NCBI GenBank assembly: GCA_964646425.1
Contig: CAZYEI010000032.1
Span: 1-14,258 of the forward strand
Direction of reading: 5' to 3'
Origin: CAZYEI01 sp964646425
GTDB taxonomy: Bacteria > Bacillota_I > Bacilli_A > RFN20 > JAISJY01
Length of the DNA: 14,258 nucleotides
Part shown: positions 7,675 to 14,258 of the stretch, in pieces
Position numbering within the stretch: position 1 is the stretch's first letter
Layout: each line of letters starts with the position of its first letter
The notes under the pieces: model-generated
Databases searched by the model: none
What the model saw: the letters and a program-made list of their open reading frames with translations, nothing else
What the model was told of the DNA's origin: nothing
Translations under genes and position numbers: made by a program

Positions 7675-7700
7675 AAGTCAAGAATTTTTCTTGGCTTTTT
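7675..7700 (+). terminator. Intrinsic terminator after the lipoprotein gene
   Basis: AAGTCAAGAA (7675-7684) pairs with TTCTTGGCTT (7688-7697) over 10 bases with one T-G wobble and a TTT loop, and a T run follows to 7700. It separates the lipoprotein from the next unit. Confidence 0.85.
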
Positions 7701-7716
7701 AATTATTAATTTAATA

Positions 7717-7725
7717 TGATATACT
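7717..7725 (+). promoter_or_regulatory. Extended -10 promoter of the NusG II - Gx unit
   Basis: TGA followed by TATACT (7720-7725, 5 of 6 matches to TATAAT) forms an extended -10. The -35 position (7697-7702) holds TTTTAA, which is weak and overlaps the tail of the preceding terminator. A near-perfect AGAAGGAGG ribosome site lies at 7736-7744. Confidence 0.5.
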
Positions 7726-7755
7726 TATTTTTAAAAGAAGGAGGTATTTATTGTA

Positions 7756-8175
7756 ATGAATCTTTTATTAAAACCAAATAAATATGATGCATTAATCGGT
7801 TCATTTTTATTATTATTAATTTTTTCATTAATTATATCTCTTTTTTCATTAAATAATTCATCTTCTAGTGACGATCACTATGTCTATATAAAATATAGAA
7901 ATGAGTTGGTTTATCAAATGAATTTAGAACATGATGAAGTATTTACTCTATATCAAAATGATGAAAAGTATCATGACTTATTAGGGGATTTTGAAATTAC
8001 AGTTAAAAATGGAAAAGTAGGTATAACAAATAATACTTGCCCTGAAGAATATTGTAAACATATTGGTTGGATTAATAGTAGGGGATATTCAATAATATGT
8101 GCTCCCAATAATGTTGTTATTGAAATAGGTAGTAAGGTAAATAATGATTGCGATTGGGGTGCATGTTTGCAATGA
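7756..8175 (+). CDS. NusG domain II protein (PF07009), EetA-like
   Basis: A 139-residue protein with one N-terminal membrane segment (about 12-31), a Ser-rich spacer and an external domain. The domain has the NusG II signature: VKNGKVGI (83-90), then C95-P-E-E-Y-C100, then GWINSRGYSIIC115APNNVVIEI. This matches V-x-N-G-x-V-x-V ... CPxxxC ... G-x-I-x-x-x-G-x-x-I-x-C-x-P-N-x-V-V-I. Despite the name, it is not the transcription factor NusG. In Firmicutes such proteins sit beside Gx transporters and ApbE/FMN_bind genes, and I recall that EetA of the Listeria electron-transfer locus belongs here. Two extra cysteines (C132, C137) lie at the C-terminus. The stop overlaps the next start by ATGA (8172-8175). 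The ribosome site is strong, with an 11-base spacer. Confidence 0.88.
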   Translation: MNLLLKPNKYDALIGSFLLLLIFSLIISLFSLNNSSSSDDHYVYIKYRNELVYQMNLEHDEVFTLYQNDEKYHDLLGDFEITVKNGKVGITNNTCPEEYCKHIGWINSRGYSIICAPNNVVIEIGSKVNNDCDWGACLQ

Positions 8176-8669
8176 AAATTAAGCATTTATCAATATATGC
8201 ATTAATGTTAGCGTTAGGTGTTATTGCAAATTATATTGAACATTTAATACCATTGCCATTTTTATATTTTGGAGTTAAACTTGGCTTAGCCAATGCGATT
8301 GGTTTAATTGTATTAAATTATATGGGAAAGAAGTCATATGTTTTTTATGGCCTAATGCGAGTTTTATTATCAGCATTGCTTTTTACTGGATTTGGTACAA
8401 CTTTTTTGATTGCGTTAGGTGGCACAATTCTTGCTTCTTTTGCAACAATTTTAATTGTTACATTAACTAATGCTTCAATATATGGAATATCAATGTTTGG
8501 AGCTGTTTTCCACGGTATTGGACAAATAATAGTTGTTTGTATTTTATATCAAACTGTTCAGATGTTATGGTATGTACTTATCTTAGCTGTTTCAGGAACA
8601 ATAACTGGAATATTAATGGCTTTTATCACATCGCTTATAATTAGTAAATTACCAAAAAAGTTGATTTAA
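8172..8669 (+). CDS. Gx transporter family protein (PF07456), EetB-like
   Basis: A 165-residue polytopic membrane protein of the family formerly called heptaprenyl diphosphate synthase component I. About five membrane segments are visible. The signature IPLPFLYFGVKLGLANAIGL (26-45) matches the family's IPxPxxxxGVKLGLANxxxL. It also has LMRVLLSALLFTGF (66-79) and FGAVFHGIGQIIVV (115-128), equivalent to GAxxHNxGQ. I chose the ATG at 8172 because it overlaps the NusG II stop (ATGA), the usual coupled arrangement, with GGGG at 8157-8160 upstream. In-frame codons at 8148 (TTG) and 8163 (ATG) are less likely. Family members resemble ECF S-components and accompany quinone or flavin redox genes; the transported compound is unknown. 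No polyprenyl synthase follows it here. Confidence 0.9.
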   Translation: MKIKHLSIYALMLALGVIANYIEHLIPLPFLYFGVKLGLANAIGLIVLNYMGKKSYVFYGLMRVLLSALLFTGFGTTFLIALGGTILASFATILIVTLTNASIYGISMFGAVFHGIGQIIVVCILYQTVQMLWYVLILAVSGTITGILMAFITSLIISKLPKKLI

Positions 8670-8713
8670 AAAAAAGACAATTCATCAATAATATTTAATG
8701 AATTGTCTTTTTT
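8670..8713. terminator. Bidirectional terminator between Gx gene and antiporter gene
   Basis: A perfect 16-base stem: six A plus GACAATTCAT (8670-8685) pairs with ATGAATTGTC plus six T (8698-8713), with a 12-base loop. The A and T runs make it work on both strands. It fills the whole gap between the two convergent stop codons. Confidence 0.93.
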
Positions 8714-8714
8714 G

Positions 8715-10016
8715 TTAATATTTTTGCTTTTTAATTGCTGAAATGTCATCAAAAGTTTGTTCAACTTCGTGAGGTTCAATAATTACATCACAATACTTTT
8801 CTTTGCATTCATCAAATTTTCTAATAGAATAAAATATAATTGCTGGAATTATAGTTGTTAAAGCACTTCCGATAATAAATGCAAATATATATTCTTCTGG
8901 GAAAATATCAAAATGTTCTAGAGCAATGGAAACGATTATTGTAATTGAAACTAATAAAGTAGTGGGAATTGAGGTATTTAATTTGTAATATTTTGAAAGA
9001 AACATAAATGGTAACTTTGCAAATATTAAAAACAAAAAGACTATTAGTGACATCCAAATAATGTTAGGCGTATTAATAAGTTGTGATAATGGTATTTTGA
9101 CTCCAACTAAAATGAAAAATAAAGGTACAAATAGTCCGTAACCAACTTCTTCGATTTTTTCTTGTGAATGATGAGAAATATTTCCAGCTTTAATAATTGC
9201 ACCAGCTAAAAAAGCTCCAAGAATAAATTCAGCACCAGCTTTATATGTGATTAGCATCATGCTTAATAAAATATAAGTAATTATTCTTATTGGTAATTGT
9301 GTAAAACCGTCAATTTCTTGTCTTAAAAACTTGGTAGGTGAATATTTTTCTATTAGATATATGGTGATTAAAATTCCAAATGCAATAATTAATAACCATG
9401 GTTCCTGATTACTGGTAATTCCATCAAAAATCATTAGTAAACTTAAAGAAATAATTGAAAATAATTCAGCGATAGTAGAATAAGTACAAATAATTTGTCC
9501 AATTGTTGTTTTAGCAAATGATTTCTCGTGGATAATAGGAATAACAACGGAAGCGAATGTACTGGAAAATAAAATTGTTACTAAAAGTATAGCTTCAATC
9601 TTATCTTTGATTTCGCTTATTTGCAGTGGGAATAATAAGAAGAATACAATACTTAATAATGATGATAATAATATTATAATACCCATTAATATCCAACTTA
9701 TCTTAAAAACATTAATATTAAGGTCATCTTTGGCTTTCCTTTTAAATATTACGCTATAATCTGTATCTAATCCACTTAATAATAGCAGAAATCCCATTCC
9801 TATTGTATAAACACCTTCCATTAATGGAGAGGTAAACATTTCTTTTGATTTAGTAAAGCTACCTAAAATCATACCTATAATAATATGAATCGCAAAGGCA
9901 GGCACTTTTTTTATTTTAAAACGGGCAAGTATTATGGGGACAATTGAACAAATACCTAGCAAAATTGTTATTGGTATGAGTGAAAAAATGTCAAACCCAT
10001 GTTCAGATAAAAACAT
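8715..10016 (-). CDS. CPA2-family (Kef-type) cation:proton antiporter
   Basis: A 433-residue integral membrane protein with about 12 membrane segments, exchanging Na+ or K+ for protons at the plasma membrane. Family features: the GMGFLLLLSGLDTDY segment (73-87, equivalent to F-x-x-G-L-E/D), FSSTFASVVIP (150-160, like the SSTA motif of KefB/KefC), and AEFILGAFLAGAIIK (262-276, the LGAFLAG core). FVPLFFILVGVKI (296-308) matches FxPxFFxxVGxxI. At the position where many Kef proteins have Asp in the next helix (QD), this one shows E184. The C-terminal tail (about 398-433) is short and has no TrkA-N nucleotide-binding domain, so gating by NAD or glutathione as in KefC is unlikely. AAAGGAG (complement of 10027-10033) lies 10 bases before the ATG. 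The exact ion cannot be inferred. Confidence 0.9.
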   Translation of the reverse strand: MFLSEHGFDIFSLIPITILLGICSIVPIILARFKIKKVPAFAIHIIIGMILGSFTKSKEMFTSPLMEGVYTIGMGFLLLLSGLDTDYSVIFKRKAKDDLNINVFKISWILMGIIILLSSLLSIVFFLLFPLQISEIKDKIEAILLVTILFSSTFASVVIPIIHEKSFAKTTIGQIICTYSTIAELFSIISLSLLMIFDGITSNQEPWLLIIAFGILITIYLIEKYSPTKFLRQEIDGFTQLPIRIITYILLSMMLITYKAGAEFILGAFLAGAIIKAGNISHHSQEKIEEVGYGLFVPLFFILVGVKIPLSQLINTPNIIWMSLIVFLFLIFAKLPFMFLSKYYKLNTSIPTTLLVSITIIVSIALEHFDIFPEEYIFAFIIGSALTTIIPAIIFYSIRKFDECKEKYCDVIIEPHEVEQTFDDISAIKKQKY

Positions 10017-10042
10017 AAATAAAAATCTCCTTTATCTTAATA

Positions 10043-10072
10043 ATTATAACATAATAAAAATTATTTTGTAGA
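10043..10072 (-). promoter_or_regulatory. Promoter of the antiporter gene
   Basis: On the minus strand, TATAAT (complement of 10043-10048) is preceded by TGT, giving an extended -10. TCTACA (complement of 10067-10072) lies 18 bases upstream as a partial -35. It lies in the 119-128 base divergent region shared with the surface lipoprotein promoter. Confidence 0.6.
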
Positions 10073-10092
10073 TATATTTATGTATTAAATCA

Positions 10093-10121
10093 TTGAACTT
10101 ATTAAGCTTTTTTAATATAAT
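10093..10121 (+). promoter_or_regulatory. Promoter of the surface lipoprotein - aminopeptidase unit
   Basis: The -35 TTGAAC (10093-10098) and a perfect -10 TATAAT (10116-10121) are separated by 17 bases. Transcription would start near 10128, just before the ribosome site AAAGGGTGA (10131-10139). Confidence 0.7.
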
Positions 10122-10130
10122 TAAAAAAAG
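10107..10130. repeat. Inverted repeat over the -10 element
   Basis: CTTTTTTAAT (10107-10116) is the reverse complement of ATTAAAAAAAG (10120-10130) apart from one extra A, with a 3-base centre. It encloses the TATAAT of the lipoprotein promoter. It may be an operator, or chance symmetry of A/T tracts. Confidence 0.3.
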
Positions 10131-10144
10131 AAAGGGTGACTATA

Positions 10145-12076
10145 ATGAAAAAACTAAAGATTTATTTTCTTCTTATTTTTATTGGAATTATCGCTTTTCT
10201 TTTTGGTTGCACTCAGTCTTCTAAATCTCCTTTAGAATTATCTTTTAATGAAATATATGTCCAAGTGGCAGAAACAATTAAATTAGATGTAGCTTCATCT
10301 ATTGATGATGAAATAGTTTTTAAGAGTAGTGATACTAATGTTGCAACAGTAAATAATGAAGGCTTGATAACTGGTGTTAGCGAAGGACAAGCAATAATTA
10401 AAGTAATGCAAGGTAAATACTATCAAAATTGCGTAGTCAATGTTGGAATTCAAGAGCCTACAAAAATATATATATTATCTTATGATGATTTAAATTTAAC
10501 ATATGGTGATGAAAGTGTTAGTTTTAAAGTTATTTTTGACTCAATTGTGTCTAGTAATATTACATGTGATTGGTTTCTAAATAATAAATTGATTCAAGAA
10601 TCAGCAAACGAGTTTAATTTTCTTCCAAATATAGCAGGAGATTATGAAATATATGCAAAATATAATAATATTCAAAGTAATATATTACATTTTAGTGTAA
10701 ATAAAGCTGAGATAAGCGTTACTTCAAATGATATTTCTGTTCAATATCTTGAAGAAGAACATGAATTAAATTATCAAATTACAAGTGGAAAACTTTGTTA
10801 TAGTGATTCTTTTACTGGACAACTTGTAAGAGAAGCAGGAACAGATGCTGGTATTTATAAAATTCTTCAAGGTAATTTAGATATAATCAATTTAGATGGA
10901 AATTCTGTTATTGATAATTATGATTTCACATTTACTAATGGAAATTATATTATCGAAAAAATTATGCAAGAAGAAATCAAAAATGATGATATTAGTTTTG
11001 ATGTTACATCAACTAGTATAACCATTGAAAGCGAATTTATTAATTTAGAATATTCTTTAGATGGTGAAATATGGCAAGATATTAATACATTCAGCAACTT
11101 AAATTCTAATTCTGATTATTTAGTATTTATTCGCATTAAAGAAACGATAAATTATATTTCTAGTGGAGTGTTAGAATTAAATATCCATACCTTAAAACAA
11201 TATCGAATTAATATGTATTCTCCAACGGGAAATCCTAATAATGATGAATATGTAGTATATGAATCATTGTTATATGACGAAGGAACTGCTATTGATTTAG
11301 CTTTATATTATCCTAATATTACTGGTTATACATTTAAAAATTATCGTTACATTTTAAATAATGAAGAAATTATGGATCAAAATAAAATTTGTGTTGAATC
11401 GTTAAATCAAGATATTAATGTTTATGCAATGTATGATATAAATATTTATAAAGTAGTTTTTGTTTCTTATGATAAGGAAGAGACATATAATTTCAAATAT
11501 TTTGAACAGATTATTTTTCCAGCTGCAAATGAAAAAACGGGATATGTTTTTCTAAATTGGATAGATGAAAATGGTGATATTTATAGTGAAGACGATTATT
11601 TTTCAATAACAAAAGATTTAACTCTAACAGCTGAGTATGAGATGAAAAATTTTGTTGTAGCATTTTATAATTCTAGTCAAATGATTTATAGCGAAGTTGT
11701 CGCAGCTTATAGTGGCTTAAAAAGTATCCCTAATAATCCTAAACAAACTGGCTATAATTTTATCGGATGGAATACTAAACTTGATGGTAGTGGAATATAT
11801 TATTATACATTATCTGATTTAGCTAAAGTAAAAAGTGATTTATATCTATTTGCAGTATATGAAATTACACAATATAAAGTAACATATTTGGATTATAATG
11901 GAACTTTGTTATTTGAAGAAATGGTTGATTATGGAAATAGAGCATTATATGATCAAATTCCTAAAAGAGATGGTTATATTTTTATTGGCTGGTCTTTTTC
12001 GCTAGATAAAATAACAGATAATATTGTTGTTAATGCACAATATCAAAAAATAGAAGATAGTGAGGAAAAAATATGA
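10145..12076 (+). CDS. Surface lipoprotein with Ig-like (BIG2), MBG-like and InlB B-type repeats
   Basis: A 643-residue surface-anchored lipoprotein. The signal peptide ends with LFGC (lipidated C22). Domains in order: a BIG2 Ig-like domain (about 31-100) with SSDTNVATVNNEGLITGVSE; an Ig-like region (105-186); an MBG-type domain (about 187-271) with Y-L-E-E-E-H-E-L-N-Y and a terminal NYIIEK; and a fibronectin-like stretch (280-349). Four InlB B-type (Flg_new) repeats follow at about 352-432, 435-499, 502-573 and 576-634, each ending near a GY-x-F-x-x-W core and an A-x-Y strand. Such proteins mediate adhesion or display; no enzyme motif is seen. The ATG at 10145 has AAAGGGTGA 5 bases upstream; an in-frame GTG at 10136 lies inside that site and is rejected as start. 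The stop overlaps the aminopeptidase start (ATGA). Confidence 0.9.
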   Translation: MKKLKIYFLLIFIGIIAFLFGCTQSSKSPLELSFNEIYVQVAETIKLDVASSIDDEIVFKSSDTNVATVNNEGLITGVSEGQAIIKVMQGKYYQNCVVNVGIQEPTKIYILSYDDLNLTYGDESVSFKVIFDSIVSSNITCDWFLNNKLIQESANEFNFLPNIAGDYEIYAKYNNIQSNILHFSVNKAEISVTSNDISVQYLEEEHELNYQITSGKLCYSDSFTGQLVREAGTDAGIYKILQGNLDIINLDGNSVIDNYDFTFTNGNYIIEKIMQEEIKNDDISFDVTSTSITIESEFINLEYSLDGEIWQDINTFSNLNSNSDYLVFIRIKETINYISSGVLELNIHTLKQYRINMYSPTGNPNNDEYVVYESLLYDEGTAIDLALYYPNITGYTFKNYRYILNNEEIMDQNKICVESLNQDINVYAMYDINIYKVVFVSYDKEETYNFKYFEQIIFPAANEKTGYVFLNWIDENGDIYSEDDYFSITKDLTLTAEYEMKNFVVAFYNSSQMIYSEVVAAYSGLKSIPNNPKQTGYNFIGWNTKLDGSGIYYYTLSDLAKVKSDLYLFAVYEITQYKVTYLDYNGTLLFEEMVDYGNRALYDQIPKRDGYIFIGWSFSLDKITDNIVVNAQYQKIEDSEEKI

Positions 12077-13296
12077 AAGAATCAATGTTAAGAAAATATG
12101 CTAAGCTTATTATAAAAGTTGGTGCAAATTTAAAAAAGAATCAAAAAGCAATTATATATGTTGATGTTGAAAATGCTGAATTTGCAAAATATGTTGTTGA
12201 AGAAGCGTATAAAGCAGGTGCTTCAGAGGTTGCAATTGAGTGGACTGATCAAAATTTAACGAAATTACATTATAAATATCAAAGCGAAGAAAGTCTTGCG
12301 GCAGTTCTTCCTTGGCAAGAAGAAAAAATGAAGCAAAGAGTAAAAGATTTACCAGCAATGATTCATTTAATTTCGAGTGATCCAGATGGATTAAAAGGAA
12401 TTGATCAAGAAAAGGTAAAAAAAGTTAAAATAGCGCAATATCCATATATAAAAAAATATATTGAACCAATTGAGAATATGTATCAATGGACAATTGCAGC
12501 AGTTCCTGGAAAAATGTGGGCAAAAAAAGTATTTCCAAATGTTAGTGAAAAAAAAGCTATTTATCTTCTTTGGGATGCAATTTTAACTACATCTAGAGTT
12601 AAAGGTAAAACGCAAAAAAATTGGAAAGAACATAATGAACATTTATTGCAAAAATGTGAACTATTAAATGAGTACCATTTTAAATATTTGAAATATAAAT
12701 CGAATAATGGTACAGATATAAAAATAGGTTTAAATCCAAATAATATTTGGCTTGGTGGTGGTGAAAAAACTTTAAATGGTCGCTTTTTTAATCCTAATAT
12801 TCCAACTGAAGAATGTTTTGGCATGCCAATGCGAGATGATGTTAATGGTATTGTTTATTCATCAAAGCCATTGTCATATGCTGGCGAATTGATTGAAGAT
12901 TTTTCATTGAAATTTGAAAATGGAAAAGTAGTAGAAGTTCATGCCCAAAAAAATGAAGAGTTATTAAAAAAATTAGTTTCCATGGATGAAGGTGCTTCAT
13001 ATCTTGGTGAAGTAGCTTTAGTACCTTATGATTCTCCGATTTCTCAAAGTGGTATTTTATTTTACGAAACACTATTTGATGAAAATGCAAGTTGTCATTT
13101 GGCATTAGGAAAAGGGTTTGCTAATAACTTTAAGAATTATGAAAATTTAAGTTATGAGCAAATGAAAAAAATGGGATTAAATGAATCTATTATTCATGTT
13201 GATTTCATGATAGGCACGAAAGATTTAGAAATTATAGGTATAGATTATAATAATAAAGAAATTTGCATCTTTAAAGATGGTAATTGGGAAATTTAG
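12073..13296 (+). CDS. M29-family metallo-aminopeptidase (AmpS/PepS-like)
   Basis: A cytoplasmic two-metal exopeptidase that removes N-terminal residues from peptides. It has 407 residues, the usual family length, with no signal peptide. The metal ligands are visible at the family spacing: E247 in PTEECFGMP, E313 in LGEVAL, H342 in CHLALG, and H375 and D377 in HVDFMIG. The sixth ligand of characterised M29 enzymes, a Tyr seven residues after the first His, is F349 here. Other family segments include GVKLKKNQK-like GANLKKNQK (17-25) and LNGRFFNPNIPTEE (234-247). The start codon overlaps the stop of the surface lipoprotein gene by 4 bases, with GAGG at 12062-12065, so the two are co-translated. 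A link between the two products is not obvious; the role is probably peptide turnover. Confidence 0.93.
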   Translation: MKESMLRKYAKLIIKVGANLKKNQKAIIYVDVENAEFAKYVVEEAYKAGASEVAIEWTDQNLTKLHYKYQSEESLAAVLPWQEEKMKQRVKDLPAMIHLISSDPDGLKGIDQEKVKKVKIAQYPYIKKYIEPIENMYQWTIAAVPGKMWAKKVFPNVSEKKAIYLLWDAILTTSRVKGKTQKNWKEHNEHLLQKCELLNEYHFKYLKYKSNNGTDIKIGLNPNNIWLGGGEKTLNGRFFNPNIPTEECFGMPMRDDVNGIVYSSKPLSYAGELIEDFSLKFENGKVVEVHAQKNEELLKKLVSMDEGASYLGEVALVPYDSPISQSGILFYETLFDENASCHLALGKGFANNFKNYENLSYEQMKKMGLNESIIHVDFMIGTKDLEIIGIDYNNKEICIFKDGNWEI

Positions 13297-13304
13297 TTAA
13301 TAAT

Positions 13305-13335
13305 AAAGATAGATATTAATGTATCTGTCTTTTTT
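13305..13335 (+). terminator. Intrinsic terminator after the aminopeptidase gene
   Basis: AAAGATAGATA (13305-13315) pairs with TATCTGTCTTT (13322-13332) over 11 bases with one T-G wobble and a 6-base loop, and three further T follow. It begins 9 bases after the stop. Confidence 0.88.
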
Positions 13336-13339
13336 ATTT

Positions 13340-13347
13340 GGAGATGA
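13340..13347 (+). promoter_or_regulatory. Ribosome site that does not fit the ATG start of the DUF898-like gene
   Basis: GGAGATGA contains both the Shine-Dalgarno-like GGAG and the only in-frame ATG, with no spacer between them. Normal spacing would select ATT at 13353 (in frame) or GTG at 13357 (out of frame, stops after six codons). Initiation at a non-standard codon or a small indel near the start is possible. Confidence 0.4.
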
Positions 13348-14258
13348 TTTATATTAGTGAATCAAGAATTAATATAAAACTTAGGTATTTATTTTTATTT
13401 GAAATATTTTTGTCATTATTTAATATTTTTAGTTTGGGACTATTTTATCCTTTTTTTCTTTATTTACGTTATTATTTTATTTATTCAAAAACCCAAATAA
13501 GCAGCAAAATACTTAAATTTAAAGGAAATATATTTAATTTTTATTTACATTATCTTTTATGGTATTTTTTAACATTAATTACTTTTGGTATCTTTCATTT
13601 TTTTCTTGATTTTAAAATTTATAAATGGGCAGTGAATTCTACATACATAGAAGGAGAAGAAAAAGAATCCTTTTTTAATAAAAATTTTTTAGAATCTTTT
13701 CTTTTAAATGTTCTAGCTATTTTTATTATAATTATAACAGTCGGAATTGGTTATCCTTTTGCAAAGTGTATTAGATATCGTTGGCGGTTAAGAAATACAA
13801 TTATTAGTGGAAAAAGACTAAAATTTATTGGTGATAGTAAAGATTTAACTAAAAAATATTTAAAATGGTTTTTATTAAGCGTTGTTACATTGGGCGTTTT
13901 TGCTATTTTCATTAATGTTTTAAATGAAAAATATCGAATAGAAAATACTGTTTTTGCAGAAAATATACCGGATAATGAAATAGAAATGAAGGAAAATAAT
14001 GCAATTGAGTATACTTATTTAAATACAAATGAAACTTTATTTTTATTTATTATGGTATTGTCTGTATTTTCTCTCTTTCTTTTTGTGGCATATTTAATTA
14101 AAAAAATGTATTTTCTCCTTTTTATAATTGATCTAATTATAAGTATTGATTTGCTATTTTTATTTGATATTACTTTAATGTTCATGAGTAAATTGTTTGA
14201 ACATAATCGAAAAATGATTTTTATATTTATTTTTCTTTTTGTTATGATTTTATTGTTA
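13344..14258 (+). CDS. DUF898 (YjgN)-like multi-repeat membrane protein, 3' truncated
   Basis: The frame stays open to the window end (305 codons seen). The protein is very hydrophobic and built from about four copies of one unit: a membrane helix, a (T/S)xGI/V/L-type turn, a second amphipathic part with K-x-x-K-W or R-Y-R-W, then N-T-x-I and G-K-x-L-K-F-x-G. Clear copies are at about 68-105 (LITFGIF, KIYKW, NSTYIEG), 118-162 (ITVGIGYPF, IRYRWRLRNTIISGKRLKFIG) and 170-204 (VTLGVF, NTVF), with a degraded one at 22-61 (FSLGLFYPF, KILKFKG). This pattern matches DUF898/YjgN proteins, whose function is unknown. Three more hydrophobic segments follow (230-305). The start is uncertain: GGAG at 13340-13343 abuts the ATG at 13344 and is better placed for an ATT at 13353. 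No separate promoter was recognised. Confidence 0.75.
   Translation, partial: MIYISESRINIKLRYLFLFEIFLSLFNIFSLGLFYPFFLYLRYYFIYSKTQISSKILKFKGNIFNFYLHYLLWYFLTLITFGIFHFFLDFKIYKWAVNSTYIEGEEKESFFNKNFLESFLLNVLAIFIIIITVGIGYPFAKCIRYRWRLRNTIISGKRLKFIGDSKDLTKKYLKWFLLSVVTLGVFAIFINVLNEKYRIENTVFAENIPDNEIEMKENNAIEYTYLNTNETLFLFIMVLSVFSLFLFVAYLIKKMYFLLFIIDLIISIDLLFLFDITLMFMSKLFEHNRKMIFIFIFLFVMILLL

Noticed and set aside
8148..8150. TTG start for the Gx transporter gene
   Set aside because: The ATG at 8172 overlaps the upstream stop as ATGA and the hydrophobic family domain starts right after it.
10136..10138. GTG start for the surface lipoprotein
   Set aside because: It lies inside the ribosome-binding sequence for the ATG at 10145, which itself begins a standard MKKLK signal peptide.
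10145..12076. Repeats in the surface lipoprotein as a DNA-level repeat array
   Set aside because: The InlB-type repeats are divergent at protein level and show no long identical DNA repeats, so recent tandem duplication is not supported.

Overview
The window is strongly AT-rich and looks chromosomal, from a low-GC Gram-positive bacterium. TGA is used as a real stop codon (for example at 981-983, 8173-8175 and 12074-12076) and TGG encodes Trp, so this is the standard bacterial code and not the Mycoplasma code. AGGAGG-type ribosome sites, two lipobox lipoproteins and the gene families present fit Firmicutes/Bacilli close to the Mollicutes boundary, such as uncultured gut Erysipelotrichia- or RF39-like lineages. 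That placement is inference from style and gene families, not from a marker gene. I see no rRNA, tRNA, CRISPR array, insertion sequence or phage gene.

Layout. (1) 1-2011: the 3' end of a membrane protein (probably the putative type IV ABC transporter permease family), followed by an OmpR-family response regulator and a HAMP histidine kinase that overlap by 4 bases. (2) 2130-4131: a DegV-family fatty-acid-binding protein and a GNAT-superfamily protein 7 bases apart, closed by an intrinsic terminator. An unusual run of TTG motifs spaced exactly 11 bases apart precedes degV. (3) 4347-6731: a one-piece ATPase-FtsX (MacB-like) ABC transporter with its own leader. (4) 6884-8669: a lipoprotein with an FMN_bind-like C-terminus, then in a separate transcription unit a NusG domain II protein and a Gx transporter family protein. 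Together these resemble parts of the Gram-positive extracellular electron transfer / flavinylation gene set. (5) 8715-10016, minus strand: a Kef/CPA2-type cation:proton antiporter that shares a bidirectional terminator with the Gx gene. (6) 10145-13296: a surface lipoprotein with Ig-like and InlB-type repeats, translationally coupled to an M29 aminopeptidase and closed by a terminator. (7) 13344-14258: a DUF898 (YjgN)-like multi-repeat membrane protein that runs off the end.

The genes are mainly envelope functions: sensing, lipid-acyl handling, ABC transport, putative redox lipoproteins, ion exchange and surface display. The two most interesting signals are the EetA/EetB-like pair next to a lipoprotein with a variant flavinylation motif, and the 11-base phased repeats beside an OmpR-type regulator. 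Every intergenic region is under 300 bases.
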